38,647 nt of DNA. It comes from Dokdonella sp. GTDB taxonomy: Bacteria > Pseudomonadota > Gammaproteobacteria > Xanthomonadales > Rhodanobacteraceae. The stretch spans positions 1-38,647 of the forward strand of contig JALOBC010000028.1 in the NCBI GenBank assembly GCA_023228465.1, read 5' to 3'. The position numbers and the translations under genes are program-made. Below the pieces are notes generated by a model. It was not told where the DNA came from and ran no database searches. It saw nothing but the letters and a program-made list of their open reading frames with translations. Shown one piece after another: positions 1 through 9,334 of this stretch. The first letter of the stretch is position 1. Each line of letters opens with the position of its first letter.

Positions 1-1366
1 GTTCGACGAGCAGCGCGTTGATGGCCGTCACGTCGGCCTGGTCGAGCGCGTTCACCAGCGCGTTCAGGCTGAGGCGGGACAACAGGTACTGGTAGCGCGC
101 GGCGTCGAGGTTCTGCTGGGCGGCGAAATACTGCTGCTGGGCATTGAGCACGTCCAGGGTGGTGCGCGTGCCGACCTTCTGGCCGAGCAGGGTCGCATCC
201 AGCGAGGACTGGGCGGCGCGTTCGGCCTTCTTCAGCGCCTCGATCTGCTCCACGCCCACGCTGACGTTGAGGTATTGCTGCTTCACCTGCACATCGGTGC
301 CGAGCAGGGTGGCCTGCAGCTGCTGTTCGGCTTCGCTGTTCTCGGCCACCGCCTCGCGGTACTTGGAGTTGTAGCTGCCTCCGGCGAACAGCGGCAGCGC
401 GAGCTGCACGCCGACGATGGCCTGGCGGCTCTTGTCCGGCGAGACCAGGATCGGCAGCGAGCCGTCCTGCTGCGTGTCGGTGTAGCTGGCGACCAGGTTG
501 AGCTGGGGCCGCCCGCGCAGGCGGTACTTGTCGATTTCGTGCTTGCTGACATCGACCTGGATGCGCGCGCCGTTGACGCTGACGTTGTCGCTGCGGCCGC
601 GTTCGAGCCAGCTGTCCAGCGCGTCGGGCACCGGCGGGGTGGGGCGGAAGCTGTCCGGCACGCGGGCCAGGGATTCGGGCGGCGCGCCGACGATGCTGGT
701 GAACTGTTCCTGCTGCACGGCCAGCGCGTTGCGGGCGGCGATTTCCTGGGCCACCATGCCTTCATAGCGGGCCTCGGCGTCGCGCACATCGACGATGTTG
801 ATCTTGCCGGCTTCGAAGCGGCCCTTGGCGCTGGCCAGTTGCTGGGCCACGGCGGCCTTCTGCTTGCCCGCCAGTTCCACGTTGTCCTCGGCCATGAGGG
901 TGCCGAAGTACACCTGGGCCACGCGCAGGATCAGGTTCATGTCGGCGCCCTGCTTCTGCAGGTCGGCCAGGCGCGCCTGGTCCTTGAGCTGCGCGGCGCC
1001 GACGAACACGGCCGAGTTGTAGATCGGCTGCACCAGGGTGACGCCCCAGCCGTGCAGGTTGCCGCTGGCGTTGCCGACCAGCACCGAGTTCGGGAACTGC
1101 GGCGGCAGCGTGGAACTGGAATTGAGGTCGAGGTGGGTGTAGCTGGCGTTGGCGGTGATCTGCGGGAAGTACAGCGCGGTGCCCTGCTTGCCCTTTTCCT
1201 GGCCGGCCTGCCAGGCGTAATGGGCCGCCTGGGTGGTGGGGTCGTAGCTTGCGGCCTTGCGCACGGCGGTGGCGAAATCCATCGCCTGCGCCGCCGGCAG
1301 GGCAAGCAGCAGACCGGCGCAGAGGCTGCCCAGGCGGGTGGCGGTTCGACGGGCTTCAGGACGCAT
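1..1366 (-). CDS. TolC-family outer membrane efflux channel (partial, C-terminus beyond window)
   Basis: About 455 residues are visible; the gene runs off the left edge. The N-terminus (MRPEARRTATRLG) has a basic start, a hydrophobic stretch and an AQA-type cleavage site, so export is expected. The mature part carries the long helical repeats typical of TolC/OprM channels, including the FAGGSYNSKYREAVAENSEA region and a C-terminal segment rich in Gln/Ala with LNAQQQYFAAQQNLD. Family members form trimeric outer-membrane ducts docked to an RND pump through a periplasmic adaptor. Its ATG lies inside the last codons of the upstream pump gene (11-bp overlap), so translation is probably coupled. 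It is the third gene of an adaptor-pump-channel operon. Substrate cannot be read from the sequence. The absence of an N-terminal lipobox suggests a TolC-like rather than OprM-like lipidated channel. Confidence 0.88.
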   Translation of the reverse strand, partial: MRPEARRTATRLGSLCAGLLLALPAAQAMDFATAVRKAASYDPTTQAAHYAWQAGQEKGKQGTALYFPQITANASYTHLDLNSSSTLPPQFPNSVLVGNASGNLHGWGVTLVQPIYNSAVFVGAAQLKDQARLADLQKQGADMNLILRVAQVYFGTLMAEDNVELAGKQKAAVAQQLASAKGRFEAGKINIVDVRDAEARYEGMVAQEIAARNALAVQQEQFTSIVGAPPESLARVPDSFRPTPPVPDALDSWLERGRSDNVSVNGARIQVDVSKHEIDKYRLRGRPQLNLVASYTDTQQDGSLPILVSPDKSRQAIVGVQLALPLFAGGSYNSKYREAVAENSEAEQQLQATLLGTDVQVKQQYLNVSVGVEQIEALKKAERAAQSSLDATLLGQKVGTRTTLDVLNAQQQYFAAQQNLDAARYQYLLSRLSLNALVNALDQADVTAINALLVE

Positions 1367-4300
1367 GGGGCACCTCCGCCTTGCCGGCGCGGAACCAGAC
1401 GGCATAGGCCGCCGGCAGGAACAGCAGGGTCAGCAGGGTGGCGACGCTCAGGCCACCCATGATCGCCCAGGCCATCGGGCCCCAGAACACCGAGCGGGTG
1501 AGCGGCACCATGGCCAGCACGGCCGCCGCGGCGGTCAGCAGGATCGGGCGGAAGCGGTGCACGGTCGATTCGATGATCGCCTCGCGCAGGGCGCTGCCCT
1601 GTTCCAGGGCGTGGTCGATCTGCACGATCAGGATCACCGAGTTGCGGATGATCATGCCGAACAGGGCGATGGTGCCGAGCAGGGCGACGAAGCCGAACGG
1701 GATGCGGAAGGCGAGCATGATGGCGGTGACGCCGATCAGGCCGAGCGGGGCGGTGAGCAGCACCAGCGCCATCTTGCGCATGTCCTGCAACTGGATCATG
1801 AGCAGGAACAGCACCACCAGCAGCACCACCGGCATCACCCTGGAAATGGCCGCCTGCGACTTGCTGCTCGATTCCAGCGAGCCGCCCACTTCCACGTGGT
1901 AGCCGGGCGGCAGCTTGTCGGCGACGGCCTGCACCTGTGGCCACAGGTCGGCCTGCACGTCGTTGCCCTGGGCGCCGTTGCCGACATCCGCCTGCACCGT
2001 GATGGTGGCGACGCGGTTGCGGCGCCAGCGGATGCTGTCGTCACTGGCGAGTTCGAGCGTGGCCACCTGCGACAGCGGCACGAACTTGCCATCCTGGGTG
2101 GGGATCTTGAGATCCTTGATGTTGTTGAGGTCGGTGCGCTCGGCTTCCGGCAGGCGCGCGACCACGCCGATGCTTTCGTTGCCTTCCAGGTACTGGGTGA
2201 TGTCATAGCCGCTCAGCGAGGCCTGCAGGGTCTGCGACACGCTGCGCGAGGTCACGCCGACCATGCGCGCCTTGTCCTGGTCGATGTTGACCTTGAAGGT
2301 CTTGGCGCGCTCGCCCCAGTCGATGTTCACCCCGCGCGTGTCCGGGTGCGCGCGCACCAGGGCCATGATGTCCTCGGCCGTATCGCGCAGGCGCTGCTCG
2401 TCGTTGCCGCTGACGCGGAACTGCACCGGGTAGCCGACCGGCGGGCCGTTTTCCAGCCGCGTCACGCGACCGCGCACCGCCGGGAACTGCGTCTTGAACA
2501 GTTCCTGGATGTGCGTGAGTACGCCTTCGCGCTGCTCGTAGCCGCGGGTCATCACGATCAGCTCGGCCAGGTTGGTGCGCGTCTGCACATCCAGCGGCAG
2601 GTAGAAGCGCGGGCTGCCGCCGCCGACGTAGCCGGTGACCGAAACCACGTCCGGGTGCTTCTGCAGCACCGCTTCCATCGCCTCGGCCTGCTTCTCGATT
2701 TCGCTGAAGTTCACCGCCTCGGGCAGCCACAGATCCACCACCAGCTCGGGCCGGTCGGAGGAGGGGAAGAACTGCTGCGGCACGAGGCGGAACAGGGCGA
2801 GGGAAACGATGAACACGGCGACGGTGACGCCGATCACCAGGTAGCGGAAATCCAGGCACCAGCTCACGCGGCGGCGGAACCAGCAGTAGAACGGCCGCTG
2901 GTACACGTCGTGTTCGGCGCCCGGCTTGGGCGTGAAATCGGGCAGCAGCTTGTAGCCCAGGTAAGGCGTGACGATGACCGCGACGAACCAGGAAATGACC
3001 AGCGCGATGCCGACCACCTGGAACAGCGATACCGTGTATTCGGCCGAGCCGGACTTGGAAATGCCCACCGGCAGGAAGCCGGCCACCGTGATCAGGGTGC
3101 CGGTCAGCATGGGGAAGGCGGTGGCCGTATAGGCATACGTCGCGGCGCGCGCGTGGTCCCAGCCTTCCTCCAGTTTCAGCACCATCATCTCCACCGCGAT
3201 GATGGCGTCATCCACCAGCAGGCCGAGCGAAATGATGAGCGCGCCGAGCGAGATGCGCTGCAGGTCGATGCCCCAGGCATACATGGCCAGGAAGGCGACC
3301 GCCAGCACGAACGGGATGCACAGCGCCACGACGAAGCCGGTGCGCAGGCCCAGCGACAGGAAGCACACCAGGAGCACGATGCCGACCGCCTCGTAGAGGC
3401 TCTGGGTGAACTCGCCGACCGCTTCCTTGACCACCTTGGGCTGGTCGGACACGGTATTGAGCTTGACGCCGACCGGGAAGCCGCGTTCCAGCTCTGCCGC
3501 CGTGCGGTTCATTTCCTCGCCCAGGCGCAGCACGTCGCCGCCGCTGCGCATGCTGACGGCCAGGCCGATGGCCGGCAGGCCGTTGAACAGCATCCTGGTC
3601 TGCGGCGGATCGACATAGCCGCGTTCCACCGTCGCCACGTCACCGAGCCGGAACATGTGGCCGTTGGCGTAGATGCCGACGTTGCGGATCGCCTGCACGG
3701 AGTCGAAATCGCCGCTGACCTGCAGGCGCACGTTCTCCGCCGAGGTCTGGATGAGGCCGGCCGGTTCCACGCTGTTGATGGTGTTCAGCGTGGCGATGAT
3801 CTGGTCCGGGCTGATGCCCAGCGTGGACAGCTTGGCGTTGGAATACTCGATGTAGATGCGCTGGTCCTGGGTGCCGATCAGGTTGACCTGGTCCACGTCC
3901 GGGATGCGCAGGATCTCGTCGCGCGCGGTATCGGCGAAGTCCTTCATCTGCGCGTAGTTGAAGCCGTCCGCGGTGAGCGCGTAGATGTTGCCGAAGGTGG
4001 TGCCGAACTCGTCGTTGAAGAACGGCCCGCGCACGCCCTGCGGCAGGGTGTAGGCCATGTCGCCGATCTTTTTGCGGATCTGGTACCACACCTCCGGCAC
4101 GTCGGCCGATGGCGTGTCGTCGCGCAGGGTGACGATGAGCTGGGTCACGCCGGCCTGCACGAAGCCCTTCACGTAATCGATCTCGGCCACGCTCTGCAGC
4201 TTCTTTTCGAGCTTGTCGGTGACCTGTTCCTGGGTCTGCTCGATGGTGGCGCCTGGCCAGTAGGTCTGGATGACCATGCTGCGCACGGTGAAGCTGGGGT

Positions 4301-4418
4301 CTTCCGCCTGACCCAGGTGCGTGTAGGAGTAGATGCCGCCGATCAGCAGGATGATGATGGAGAACAGCACGAACTGCTGGTGCTTGAGGGCCCACTCCGA
4401 CAGGTTGGTCTTGACCAT
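1356..4418 (-). CDS. RND efflux pump inner-membrane subunit (HAE1 family, AcrB/TriC-like)
   Basis: 1020 residues, the normal length for a hydrophobic/amphiphilic-efflux-1 RND pump. A first transmembrane helix follows WALKHQQFVLF. It is followed by the large periplasmic porter loop (AEDPSFTVRSMVIQTYWPGA), then helices 2-6 with the paired aspartates LLVDDAIIAVEMM expected for proton relay in TM4, a second periplasmic loop, and the final helix bundle ending near LFLPAAYAVWF. Family knowledge: a homotrimer that drives drug or toxic-compound export by proton antiport. The DPSF-VIQTYWPGA start resembles the TriC/VexF-like branch more than classical AcrB, but the substrate is unknown. It starts 6 bp after the adaptor gene ends and overlaps the channel gene, so the three are almost certainly one transcript. 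No local regulator gene is present. Confidence 0.95.
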   Translation of the reverse strand: MVKTNLSEWALKHQQFVLFSIIILLIGGIYSYTHLGQAEDPSFTVRSMVIQTYWPGATIEQTQEQVTDKLEKKLQSVAEIDYVKGFVQAGVTQLIVTLRDDTPSADVPEVWYQIRKKIGDMAYTLPQGVRGPFFNDEFGTTFGNIYALTADGFNYAQMKDFADTARDEILRIPDVDQVNLIGTQDQRIYIEYSNAKLSTLGISPDQIIATLNTINSVEPAGLIQTSAENVRLQVSGDFDSVQAIRNVGIYANGHMFRLGDVATVERGYVDPPQTRMLFNGLPAIGLAVSMRSGGDVLRLGEEMNRTAAELERGFPVGVKLNTVSDQPKVVKEAVGEFTQSLYEAVGIVLLVCFLSLGLRTGFVVALCIPFVLAVAFLAMYAWGIDLQRISLGALIISLGLLVDDAIIAVEMMVLKLEEGWDHARAATYAYTATAFPMLTGTLITVAGFLPVGISKSGSAEYTVSLFQVVGIALVISWFVAVIVTPYLGYKLLPDFTPKPGAEHDVYQRPFYCWFRRRVSWCLDFRYLVIGVTVAVFIVSLALFRLVPQQFFPSSDRPELVVDLWLPEAVNFSEIEKQAEAMEAVLQKHPDVVSVTGYVGGGSPRFYLPLDVQTRTNLAELIVMTRGYEQREGVLTHIQELFKTQFPAVRGRVTRLENGPPVGYPVQFRVSGNDEQRLRDTAEDIMALVRAHPDTRGVNIDWGERAKTFKVNIDQDKARMVGVTSRSVSQTLQASLSGYDITQYLEGNESIGVVARLPEAERTDLNNIKDLKIPTQDGKFVPLSQVATLELASDDSIRWRRNRVATITVQADVGNGAQGNDVQADLWPQVQAVADKLPPGYHVEVGGSLESSSKSQAAISRVMPVVLLVVLFLLMIQLQDMRKMALVLLTAPLGLIGVTAIMLAFRIPFGFVALLGTIALFGMIIRNSVILIVQIDHALEQGSALREAIIESTVHRFRPILLTAAAAVLAMVPLTRSVFWGPMAWAIMGGLSVATLLTLLFLPAAYAVWFRAGKAEVPHAS

Positions 4419-4424
4419 GGGCCC

Positions 4425-5513
4425 TCAGTCCTCGGTGCCGTAGGTGCCCACCGCCAGCACCTTCTGCCCGGGGTGCAGGAAGCTGGCGCCGGCCGTCACC
4501 ACCACGTCGCCCTGGGCCAGGCCCTCGCCGATCTGCGCGCTGTCGCCCTGCGCCGAGACCACCTTCACCGCGCGCAGCGAAGCGGTGGAGGTCTGCCCAT
4601 CGACCACCCAGACGAAGCTGCCTTCGGGCTTGTCCACCACGGCGGTCAGCGGCACGGTGAAGGTGCCCGTTTCCAGCGTTTCCGGCAGGTGCACGTAGGC
4701 GGTCATGCCGAGCAGCAGGGCCGGGTCCGGATCCAGGATGGTCACGTGCGCCGCATAGGTGCGGGTGGCCGTGTCGGTGTTGGGATCGATGCGCCGCAGG
4801 CGCGCCTGGTACTGCTTGTCCGGGCTGGCCCAGAGGGTGACGGTCAGGTCGCGTCCGGCACGCAGCTGGTCGACGCGTGATTCGGGCACGCTGACGACCA
4901 CTTCGCGATCGCCATCGCGGGCGATCGTCACCGCCAGGCCGCCCGCGTTGACCACCTGGCCGACGTCCACCTTGATGTCCGTGACGACCCCGGGGACCGC
5001 CGCGCGCAGGGTGCCGTAGCCGGACTGGTTGCCGGCCTCGTCGTATTGCGCCCGGGCCATTTCCATCTGCGACATCGACGCGTCGTGATCGACCTTGCTG
5101 CGGTCGTACTCGGCCTGGCTGATGAATTCCTGGCGCAGCAGTTCCGCATCGCGCTGCAGGTTCACCTTGGCCTGCGCGGCCTTGCTGCGGGCCGCGTCGA
5201 GCTGCGCCTTGGCGGCCTGCAGCTGCAGGTCGAGGCTCGCCGGATCGAGTTCGATCAGGCCCTGGTCGGCCTCCACGTGGTCGCCCACTTCGACCAGCCG
5301 CCTGAGCACCGTGCCGGCGACGCGAAAGCCCTGATCGCTCTCGTTGCGGGCCGTGACCGTGCCGGAGTAGGTCGCTGCCAGGGTGGTCGCGGTGGGACTT
5401 GCGACCAGGGTCTGCACGGGGCGCACGTCCTTGGGCGGCGCCGTTTCGTTCCTGCATCCGGCCAGCAACACCAGTGCCGCCAGTACGGCCATTGAACCCG
5501 CTGTGTAACGCAT
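4425..5513 (-). CDS. RND efflux periplasmic adaptor (membrane fusion protein), lipoprotein
   Basis: About 362 residues from the preferred ATG. The N-terminus MRYTAGSMAVLAALVLLAGC ends in a clear lipobox (LAGC), so the mature protein should be anchored by a lipidated cysteine. An in-frame ATG eight codons upstream (5537) would put extra residues before the signal; GGGGGACAAGG just upstream of 5513 favours the shorter form. Domains in order: beta-barrel/lipoyl half-motif (SGTVTARNESDQGFRVAGTV), an alpha-helical hairpin rich in Ala/Gln (about residues 95-150), the second lipoyl half (LRAAVPGVVTDIKVDVGQVV), a beta-barrel domain and a membrane-proximal domain ending near VLAVGTYGTED. It bridges the pump and the outer-membrane channel encoded immediately downstream. 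Confidence 0.93.
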   Translation of the reverse strand: MRYTAGSMAVLAALVLLAGCRNETAPPKDVRPVQTLVASPTATTLAATYSGTVTARNESDQGFRVAGTVLRRLVEVGDHVEADQGLIELDPASLDLQLQAAKAQLDAARSKAAQAKVNLQRDAELLRQEFISQAEYDRSKVDHDASMSQMEMARAQYDEAGNQSGYGTLRAAVPGVVTDIKVDVGQVVNAGGLAVTIARDGDREVVVSVPESRVDQLRAGRDLTVTLWASPDKQYQARLRRIDPNTDTATRTYAAHVTILDPDPALLLGMTAYVHLPETLETGTFTVPLTAVVDKPEGSFVWVVDGQTSTASLRAVKVVSAQGDSAQIGEGLAQGDVVVTAGASFLHPGQKVLAVGTYGTED

Positions 5514-5607
5514 GCCTTGTCCCCCGATTGAGCGCACGCACTGCCCCTGGGCGCCCGCCGGCCGCGATTGCGCGCGGCCGGGACACCGATGGCGGCACCA
5601 TCCGCCC

Positions 5608-6312
5608 TTATTGCGTGAATCCGTTGGCTTTGTCCAGCCTGCCGACGAAGCGGGCCACCCAGAAGTCGATCAGCTCGTCCAGTTGTCCGGTACTGGTCGA
5701 TTCGTCCCTGGGCACCGAGCGCGAGCCCTCGCGGCTGTCCACCATGGCGCCCAACACCTTGCCGCTCTGCGCATCGATGAGCTCGGCTTCGACCGACATG
5801 CGCAGGAACTGCGGATTCTTGCCGGACGCCGCCTGCGCCACCTTGAACAGCGCGGTGACGGGAATCGCGTCGCGCAGCCTGAGTTCCGGGTTGACCCGCA
5901 CCACGCCGACCACCGCCGTGCGCAGGCGCGCCACGCCGGGGCCGGGTTGGGTGACCACCTGGTAATGCTGGCCGAGTCCGGCGGCCATGCTGGCCAGGTA
6001 ATGGCGCGTCATGTCGGTCACGCGCGCGGGGTCCAGCGCCTGGTAGCCCGCGCCGGTGCTCACCAGGACTTCGGGCGCATCGATGATGAACTTGTGATAG
6101 TTGCGCACGATGCCGGGCGAGGACACGTACCAGCGGAAGGCCGGATCTTCCGGGTCCGCGTGGAGCCGGCCGTAGTCGCCCAGGAAGCCCGAATTGCCGA
6201 CGTCGCTGGTGCTGCGCGCGGGTTTCACCTGCGGCGTGGAACAGGCCGCACACAGTGCGGTCAGCGCCAGTACGAAGATCCATGGCCTGACGGGAATGGC
6301 GGCAGTACGCAT
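5608..6312 (-). CDS. DUF3313-type lipoprotein
   Basis: 234 residues, starting MRTAAIPVRPWIFVLALTAL and followed by CAACS, a lipobox-like site whose -3 residue is Cys rather than the usual Leu. The body (GFLGDYGRLHADPEDPAFRWY, then YHKFIIDAPEVLV and the ALFKVAQAA / LRMSVEAELIDAQSGKVLG region) matches the DUF3313 family of bacterial outer-membrane or periplasmic lipoproteins of unknown function. A good Shine-Dalgarno (AGGAGG) sits 7 nt before the ATG. It lies 94 bp upstream of the efflux adaptor on the same strand, so it may share the efflux transcript, possibly as an accessory envelope factor; that is inference from position only. Confidence 0.8.
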   Translation of the reverse strand: MRTAAIPVRPWIFVLALTALCAACSTPQVKPARSTSDVGNSGFLGDYGRLHADPEDPAFRWYVSSPGIVRNYHKFIIDAPEVLVSTGAGYQALDPARVTDMTRHYLASMAAGLGQHYQVVTQPGPGVARLRTAVVGVVRVNPELRLRDAIPVTALFKVAQAASGKNPQFLRMSVEAELIDAQSGKVLGAMVDSREGSRSVPRDESTSTGQLDELIDFWVARFVGRLDKANGFTQ

Positions 6313-6850
6313 GGCGACCTCCTGGTTGAAGTGGCGATGGTGGCTGCGCCCGTCGGCAGGCCGGCGTGTTGCCGGTGCGCTTGCGAATGGTGCTGGCCGG
6401 CCGGGTGGACGGGCGGTGCCAGGACGCCTGCGAGCGTATCCCGCGCAGTGATCGGCGCACGCTAGCGGCTCGATTCTGGAGTGTCAATGCGCAGCTTCCT
6501 GCGCGCACGGCCGAGTCAGGCAGGACGATGCTGATGGCCGCGACAGGCGAACCAGTTGCTCCGGCCTGCCGCGCGTGGATGCCAGCGGGCAGGGCGGTAG
6601 CCAGGGCATGCACCCGCCAAATGGTCAGCAAGTCCAATTGCAGATCGGCGGGGATGTGCGCCGGCGCCGGCATGCCGGGAGGAATCGGCAGGGCGGTGTG
6701 GGCGCCTGCGGATCGGGATTGCCGGCAATGCGCGAAAAGCGCGGCGATCCGTATGCACGCGTGGCCGCCCCCTGGTCGTTCATCCGCCGTTGCGCTCTGC
6801 GTGTTGCGGGCGGTCCAGTTGCCGCATTATTCTCGCCCGGCTGGACGACA

Positions 6851-6866
6851 TGTGACGCCGTTCACA
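6851..6866 (+). promoter_or_regulatory. CRP/Clp-type operator
   Basis: TGTGA (6851-6855), six bases, TCACA (6862-6866). Both half-sites match the consensus of the CRP family exactly; in Xanthomonads the orthologue is Clp, a c-di-GMP-responsive regulator. The site is centred 56 bp before the start codon of the secreted-protein gene. It lies about 20 bp downstream of the promoter-like -10 at 6828, which would suit repression. If another start site is used near 6900, it would suit activation. Regulator identity is inferred from the motif. Confidence 0.6.
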
Positions 6867-6880
6867 TTCCAGCAGCCACT

Positions 6881-6894
6881 GCTCCGGCCGGAGC
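6881..6894. repeat. Perfect 14-bp palindrome before RBS
   Basis: GCTCCGGCCGGAGC reads identically on both strands and ends 7 bp before the TGAGGAGA ribosome binding site of the gene at 6915. It could be an operator or part of a 5' UTR structure; no specific regulator is recognised. Confidence 0.5.
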
Positions 6895-6914
6895 AATCCA
6901 TGAGGAGACATCGC

Positions 6915-7646
6915 ATGAACCACATTTCCGGCGTGCATCTGCGCAGGTTTGCAGGGATGGTCGTTCTGGGAGCCGGTATGGCGTTGTTCGCCGGCAACGC
7001 GCTGCAGGCCGCCGAAGGCGGCATGGCGCGCGAGATGATCCAGAAGAAGATTGCGGCGATCAAGGCATCCACGGCCGAGAACCAGAAGAAGCTGCATCAG
7101 TACAGCTGGACGGAAACGCAGCAAGTGACCACTCACGGGCGCGAATTGCCGGCCAAGGAATCCCAGTGCCGGTATGGGCCCGACGGCAAGGTGCAGAAGA
7201 CGCCGATGGGCGGCGCCGAGCGCCAGCGCGGGCGCATGGCCGAACGCATCATGGAGAAGAAGAAGGAGGAGATGAAGGATTACATGGGCGAGGTGAGCCA
7301 GGTCATCCATCTGTACATGCCGCCGAACCCGGAATTGATGCAGAAGGCATTCAAGGCCGACAAGGCGAGCTTCGATCGCGGCGCCAGCGAAACCACGCTG
7401 GTATTCAAGGATTACGCCAAGCGCGGCGATTCGATGACGCTCGAATTCGACAAGGAAACCCACAAGATCCGCCGGCTGGACATCCACACCTACATGGAAA
7501 CGCCGCAGGACGCGGTGACGCTGTCGGTGGACTTCGCGACCCTGCCCGATGGCACCAGCCATGCCTCGCGCACGGTGTTCGATGCCAAGGGCAAGGACCT
7601 GCACGTCGTCAGCACCAATTCCAACTACAAGAAGATCGCCGGCTGA
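6915..7646 (+). CDS. Secreted protein of unknown function
   Basis: 243 residues. The start is set by AGGAGA 8 nt upstream and by a typical signal peptide (RRFAGMVVLGAGMALFAGNA then LQAAEGG). The mature protein begins with a Lys/Gln-rich amphipathic helix (MIQKKIAAIKASTAENQKK), then a YSWTETQQVT strand, a conserved-looking CRYGPDGKVQKTPMGG segment, a strongly charged helix (RIMEKKKEEMKDYM), a YMPPNPELMQKAFKADKASF stretch, and beta-rich halves with VFKDYAKRGDSMTLEFD and LSVDFATLPDGT. This pattern recalls uncharacterised periplasmic proteins with a LolA-like beta layout, but I do not recognise a named family. It is expressed alone, between a CRP/Clp-type site and a strong hairpin. Confidence 0.85.
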   Translation: MNHISGVHLRRFAGMVVLGAGMALFAGNALQAAEGGMAREMIQKKIAAIKASTAENQKKLHQYSWTETQQVTTHGRELPAKESQCRYGPDGKVQKTPMGGAERQRGRMAERIMEKKKEEMKDYMGEVSQVIHLYMPPNPELMQKAFKADKASFDRGASETTLVFKDYAKRGDSMTLEFDKETHKIRRLDIHTYMETPQDAVTLSVDFATLPDGTSHASRTVFDAKGKDLHVVSTNSNYKKIAG

Positions 7647-7658
7647 GTTGCGCCGGCC

Positions 7659-7697
7659 GGGGGCTGCGGCAAGGCGACGTGCCGCGCCGCAGCCCCC
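7659..7697 (+). terminator. 12-bp perfect hairpin after the secreted-protein gene
   Basis: Left arm GGGGGCTGCGGC (7659-7670), 15-nt loop, right arm GCCGCAGCCCCC (7686-7697). It begins 12 bp after the stop codon. No T-tract follows, so this is either a non-canonical terminator or an mRNA 3'-end stabiliser. Confidence 0.55.
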
Positions 7698-7767
7698 TCC
7701 CGCGTCCGACCGGGCGCATTCGCGCCGGTCGCGCACGCGCTTCCGGGTCAATCCAGGGGAATCATCC

Positions 7768-9195
<1,428 letters not shown>

Positions 9196-9220
9196 TCACG
9201 CCGGCCGGCGCCGCTGCGAC

Positions 9221-9250
9221 TTGACAGCCGCGCGCGGCCGGGCCAATCCT
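9221..9250 (+). promoter_or_regulatory. Candidate promoter for the cysteine-synthase-family gene
   Basis: A perfect -35 TTGACA at 9221-9226. At a 17-18 bp spacing the -10 would be CAATCC/AATCCT (9244-9250), a poor match. The location, 109 bp before the start codon and 25 bp after the protease stop, is sensible. Confidence 0.35.
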
Positions 9251-9334
9251 CAACGCGTTGGCGCAAGGTTGATCCTGGTCAGGGGGTCGCGCGGCGAGCC
9301 TGCCGATACTGCGCCCTTTCCAGGAGTCGCAGCC

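Larger units (their letters stand above)
6313..6914. other. 602-bp intergenic region with divergent regulatory sequence
   Basis: Separates the minus-strand DUF3313 gene from the plus-strand secreted-protein gene. No convincing coding sequence was found: open frames exist, but they have no ribosome binding site and no recognisable product. The right end holds a weak promoter-like pair (TTGCGG at 6804-6809, TATTCT at 6828-6833, 18-bp spacer), a perfect TGTGA-N6-TCACA palindrome, a 14-bp palindrome and the AGGAGA ribosome binding site. The left 450 bp show nothing else that I can identify. Confidence 0.6.

Noticed and set aside
1257-4880. A very long plus-strand open frame opposite the efflux genes
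   Set aside because: It is the complement of well-supported adaptor and pump genes, rich in Ala/Arg/His/Gln as GC-rich shadow frames are, and has no recognisable domain or ribosome site.
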